Source of the DNA: CAJBLF01 sp041679065
GTDB taxonomy: Bacteria > Patescibacteriota > Gracilibacteria > Absconditabacterales > Absconditicoccaceae
Length of the DNA: 7,086 bases
Direction: 5' to 3'
NCBI GenBank assembly: GCA_041679065.1
Contig: JBBABI010000065.1
Location: 1 to 7,086 of the forward strand
Shown: positions 6,673-7,086 of the stretch, piece by piece
Position numbering within the stretch: the first letter of the stretch is position 1
How the letters are laid out: each line of letters starts with the position of its first letter
Translations under genes and position numbers: made by a program
Notes under the pieces: model-generated
The model's input: the letters and a program-made list of their open reading frames with translations, nothing else
The model's database searches: none
What the model was told of the DNA's origin: nothing

Positions 6673-6701
6673 CATAACGATTGCTATCAAGATGGTTGCC
6701 A
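6673..6701 (+). repeat. Captured fragment of the 910-aa gene, copy 1
   Basis: These 29 bases match 5860-5888 within the 910-aa gene at 27 positions and can be read in one frame as ITIAIKMVA. There is no homologous coding sequence around them, so this is an isolated gene fragment inside the repeat array. Confidence 0.7.
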
Positions 6702-6738
6702 GGGTTGTGTTGACTCATACGACTTTTGTGCGTTTCAA

Positions 6739-6774
6739 GTAGCGCATGTACGCAACATGCGCTGGGCTGTGTGG
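6739..6774 (+). repeat. REP B, full GTAG-type element
   Basis: GTAG (6739-6742) overlaps a perfect 9-bp stem, AGCGCATGT (6741-6749) and ACATGCGCT (6755-6763), with loop ACGCA. The tail TGGGCTGTGTGG follows. The 47 bases 6728-6774 match 6979-7025 at 45 positions. Confidence 0.8.
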
Positions 6775-6784
6775 ACTGATACAG

Positions 6785-6818
6785 GTAGCGCATGTAGGCA
6801 CCATGCTGGGCTGTGTGG
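6785..6818 (+). repeat. REP C, GTAG-type with damaged right arm
   Basis: GTAG and the left arm AGCGCATGT are intact. The right arm is CCATGCT, with one substitution and loss of a GC pair relative to ACATGCGCT. The tail TGGGCTGTGTGG is intact. Confidence 0.7.
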
Positions 6819-6821
6819 ACT

Positions 6822-6850
6822 CATAACGATTGCTATCAAGATGGTTGCCA
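6822..6850 (+). repeat. Captured fragment of the 910-aa gene, copy 2
   Basis: Identical over these 29 bases to the fragment at 6673-6701, and 27/29 to the gene (5860-5888). Both copies share the same two differences from the gene, so the array copies arose from one capture followed by duplication. Confidence 0.7.
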
Positions 6851-6956
6851 GTGTTGTGTGGACTCATACGACTTTTGTGCGTTTCGAATAAGAACAAATA
6901 AGTTGTACAGGTTTTATCTCTCTAATTAGGGCTAAAACCAAAGTGTTTCTATCTCT

Positions 6957-6984
6957 AACCCTAACGCACGATGCTTTCGTGCGT
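6957..6984 (+). repeat. Second-type palindrome, copy 2 (28-bp exact repeat)
   Basis: Identical to 6016-6043, including the perfect 8-bp stem at 6964-6971 and 6977-6984 with loop TGCTT. The intact REP D follows 5 bases later. Confidence 0.75.
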
Positions 6985-6989
6985 TTCAA

Positions 6990-7025
6990 GTAGCGCATGT
7001 ATGCAACATGCGCTGGGTTGTGTGG
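6990..7025 (+). repeat. REP D, full GTAG-type element
   Basis: GTAG (6990-6993), perfect 9-bp arms AGCGCATGT (6992-7000) and ACATGCGCT (7006-7014), loop ATGCA, tail TGGGTTGTGTGG. It is the last palindrome in the window and nearly the same as REP B. Confidence 0.8.
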
Positions 7026-7086
7026 TCAATCTCTTCCTGTAAGCCAAAGGAAAAAACTACCTGGCATCGGACTTGCGTTCATTCTC

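Larger units (their letters stand above)
6670..6885 (+). repeat. 67-bp direct repeat pair
   Basis: 6670-6736 and 6819-6885 match at 64 of 67 positions, offset by 149 bp. Each begins just after a REP tail and ends in GTGCGTTTC, the right arm and flank of the second-type palindrome. REP B and REP C lie between the copies. Confidence 0.85.
5962..7025. mobile_element. RAYT/REP unit (transposase gene with flanking palindromes)
   Basis: One RAYT gene (6114-6563, - strand) sits among nine REP-like palindromes or part-palindromes, about four on its 3' side and five on its 5' side. Four of them carry GTAG at the foot of the stem, the tetranucleotide known from RAYT-recognised REPs in enterobacteria. 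All palindromes with a recognisable 3' flank are in the same orientation, so this is not the usual inverted REPIN pair. An identical 28-bp sequence at 6016-6043 and 6957-6984 brackets the transposase and most of the array. The outer limits of the unit are not certain. Confidence 0.6.
6564..7086. other. Palindrome array with no gene
   Basis: These 523 bases contain four full or near-full REP elements, one second-type palindrome, a 67-bp direct repeat and two captured gene fragments. The frames open here encode only the repeats. 6886-6956 is A/T-richer and has a 7-bp inverted repeat GGTTTTA/TAAAACC (6910-6916, 6933-6939). I see nothing recognisable in 7026-7086. Confidence 0.7.

Noticed and set aside
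6637..7025. Possible CRISPR array
   Set aside because: The repeated units are palindromes with damaged copies and irregular spacing, and the spacers are themselves repeated. No cas gene is present.

Overview
The window is about half GC. It shows two contrasting parts: a block of large secreted repeat proteins on the + strand (2-5950) and a transposase/palindrome region (5951-7086). The standard genetic code fits: stops are TAA, TAG, TAA plus an in-frame TGA, and TGA for the last gene. No rRNA, tRNA or housekeeping gene anchors the taxonomy. The mix of very repetitive secreted proteins with tail-fibre-like motifs, the absence of clear Shine-Dalgarno sites and a short RAYT transposase resembles Candidate Phyla Radiation genomes such as the Peregrinibacteria/Peribacteria. 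This assignment is an inference only.

Layout: (1) 2-997, the 3' part of a gene entering from the left edge, ending in a six-cysteine C-terminal module. (2) 1002-3104, a 700-aa secreted protein starting 4 bases later. It has a Cys-rich N-terminal half, interrupted by a 30-N assembly gap, and a tail-fibre-like C-terminal half. (3) 3218-5950, a 910-aa secreted protein made of six clear copies of a 47-48-residue repeat, with two phage-fibre-type GDTMTGAL segments and a C-terminal domain shared with gene 2. (4) 6114-6563 on the - strand, a 149-aa REP-associated tyrosine transposase (HUH/Y1 family). (5) Short palindromes on both sides of that transposase, several with GTAG at the foot, forming what looks like a complete RAYT/REP unit.

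Genes 1-3 are clearly paralogous in parts: the same 48-residue module, the same YTFP...TW segment, the same RYVN-GDTMTGAL segment, and a common C-terminal domain in genes 2 and 3. They probably build or decorate the cell surface as fibres or adhesins, with alternative Cys-rich heads or tails. Genes 1 and 2 look co-transcribed; gene 3 may have its own promoter near 3160.

The least expected signal lies where the two parts meet. A 29-bp piece of the 3' coding region of gene 3 (5860-5888) occurs twice more, 27/29 identical and still reading ITIAIKMVA, inside the palindrome array (6673-6701 and 6822-6850). This suggests that the REP array picked up and amplified host gene sequence.
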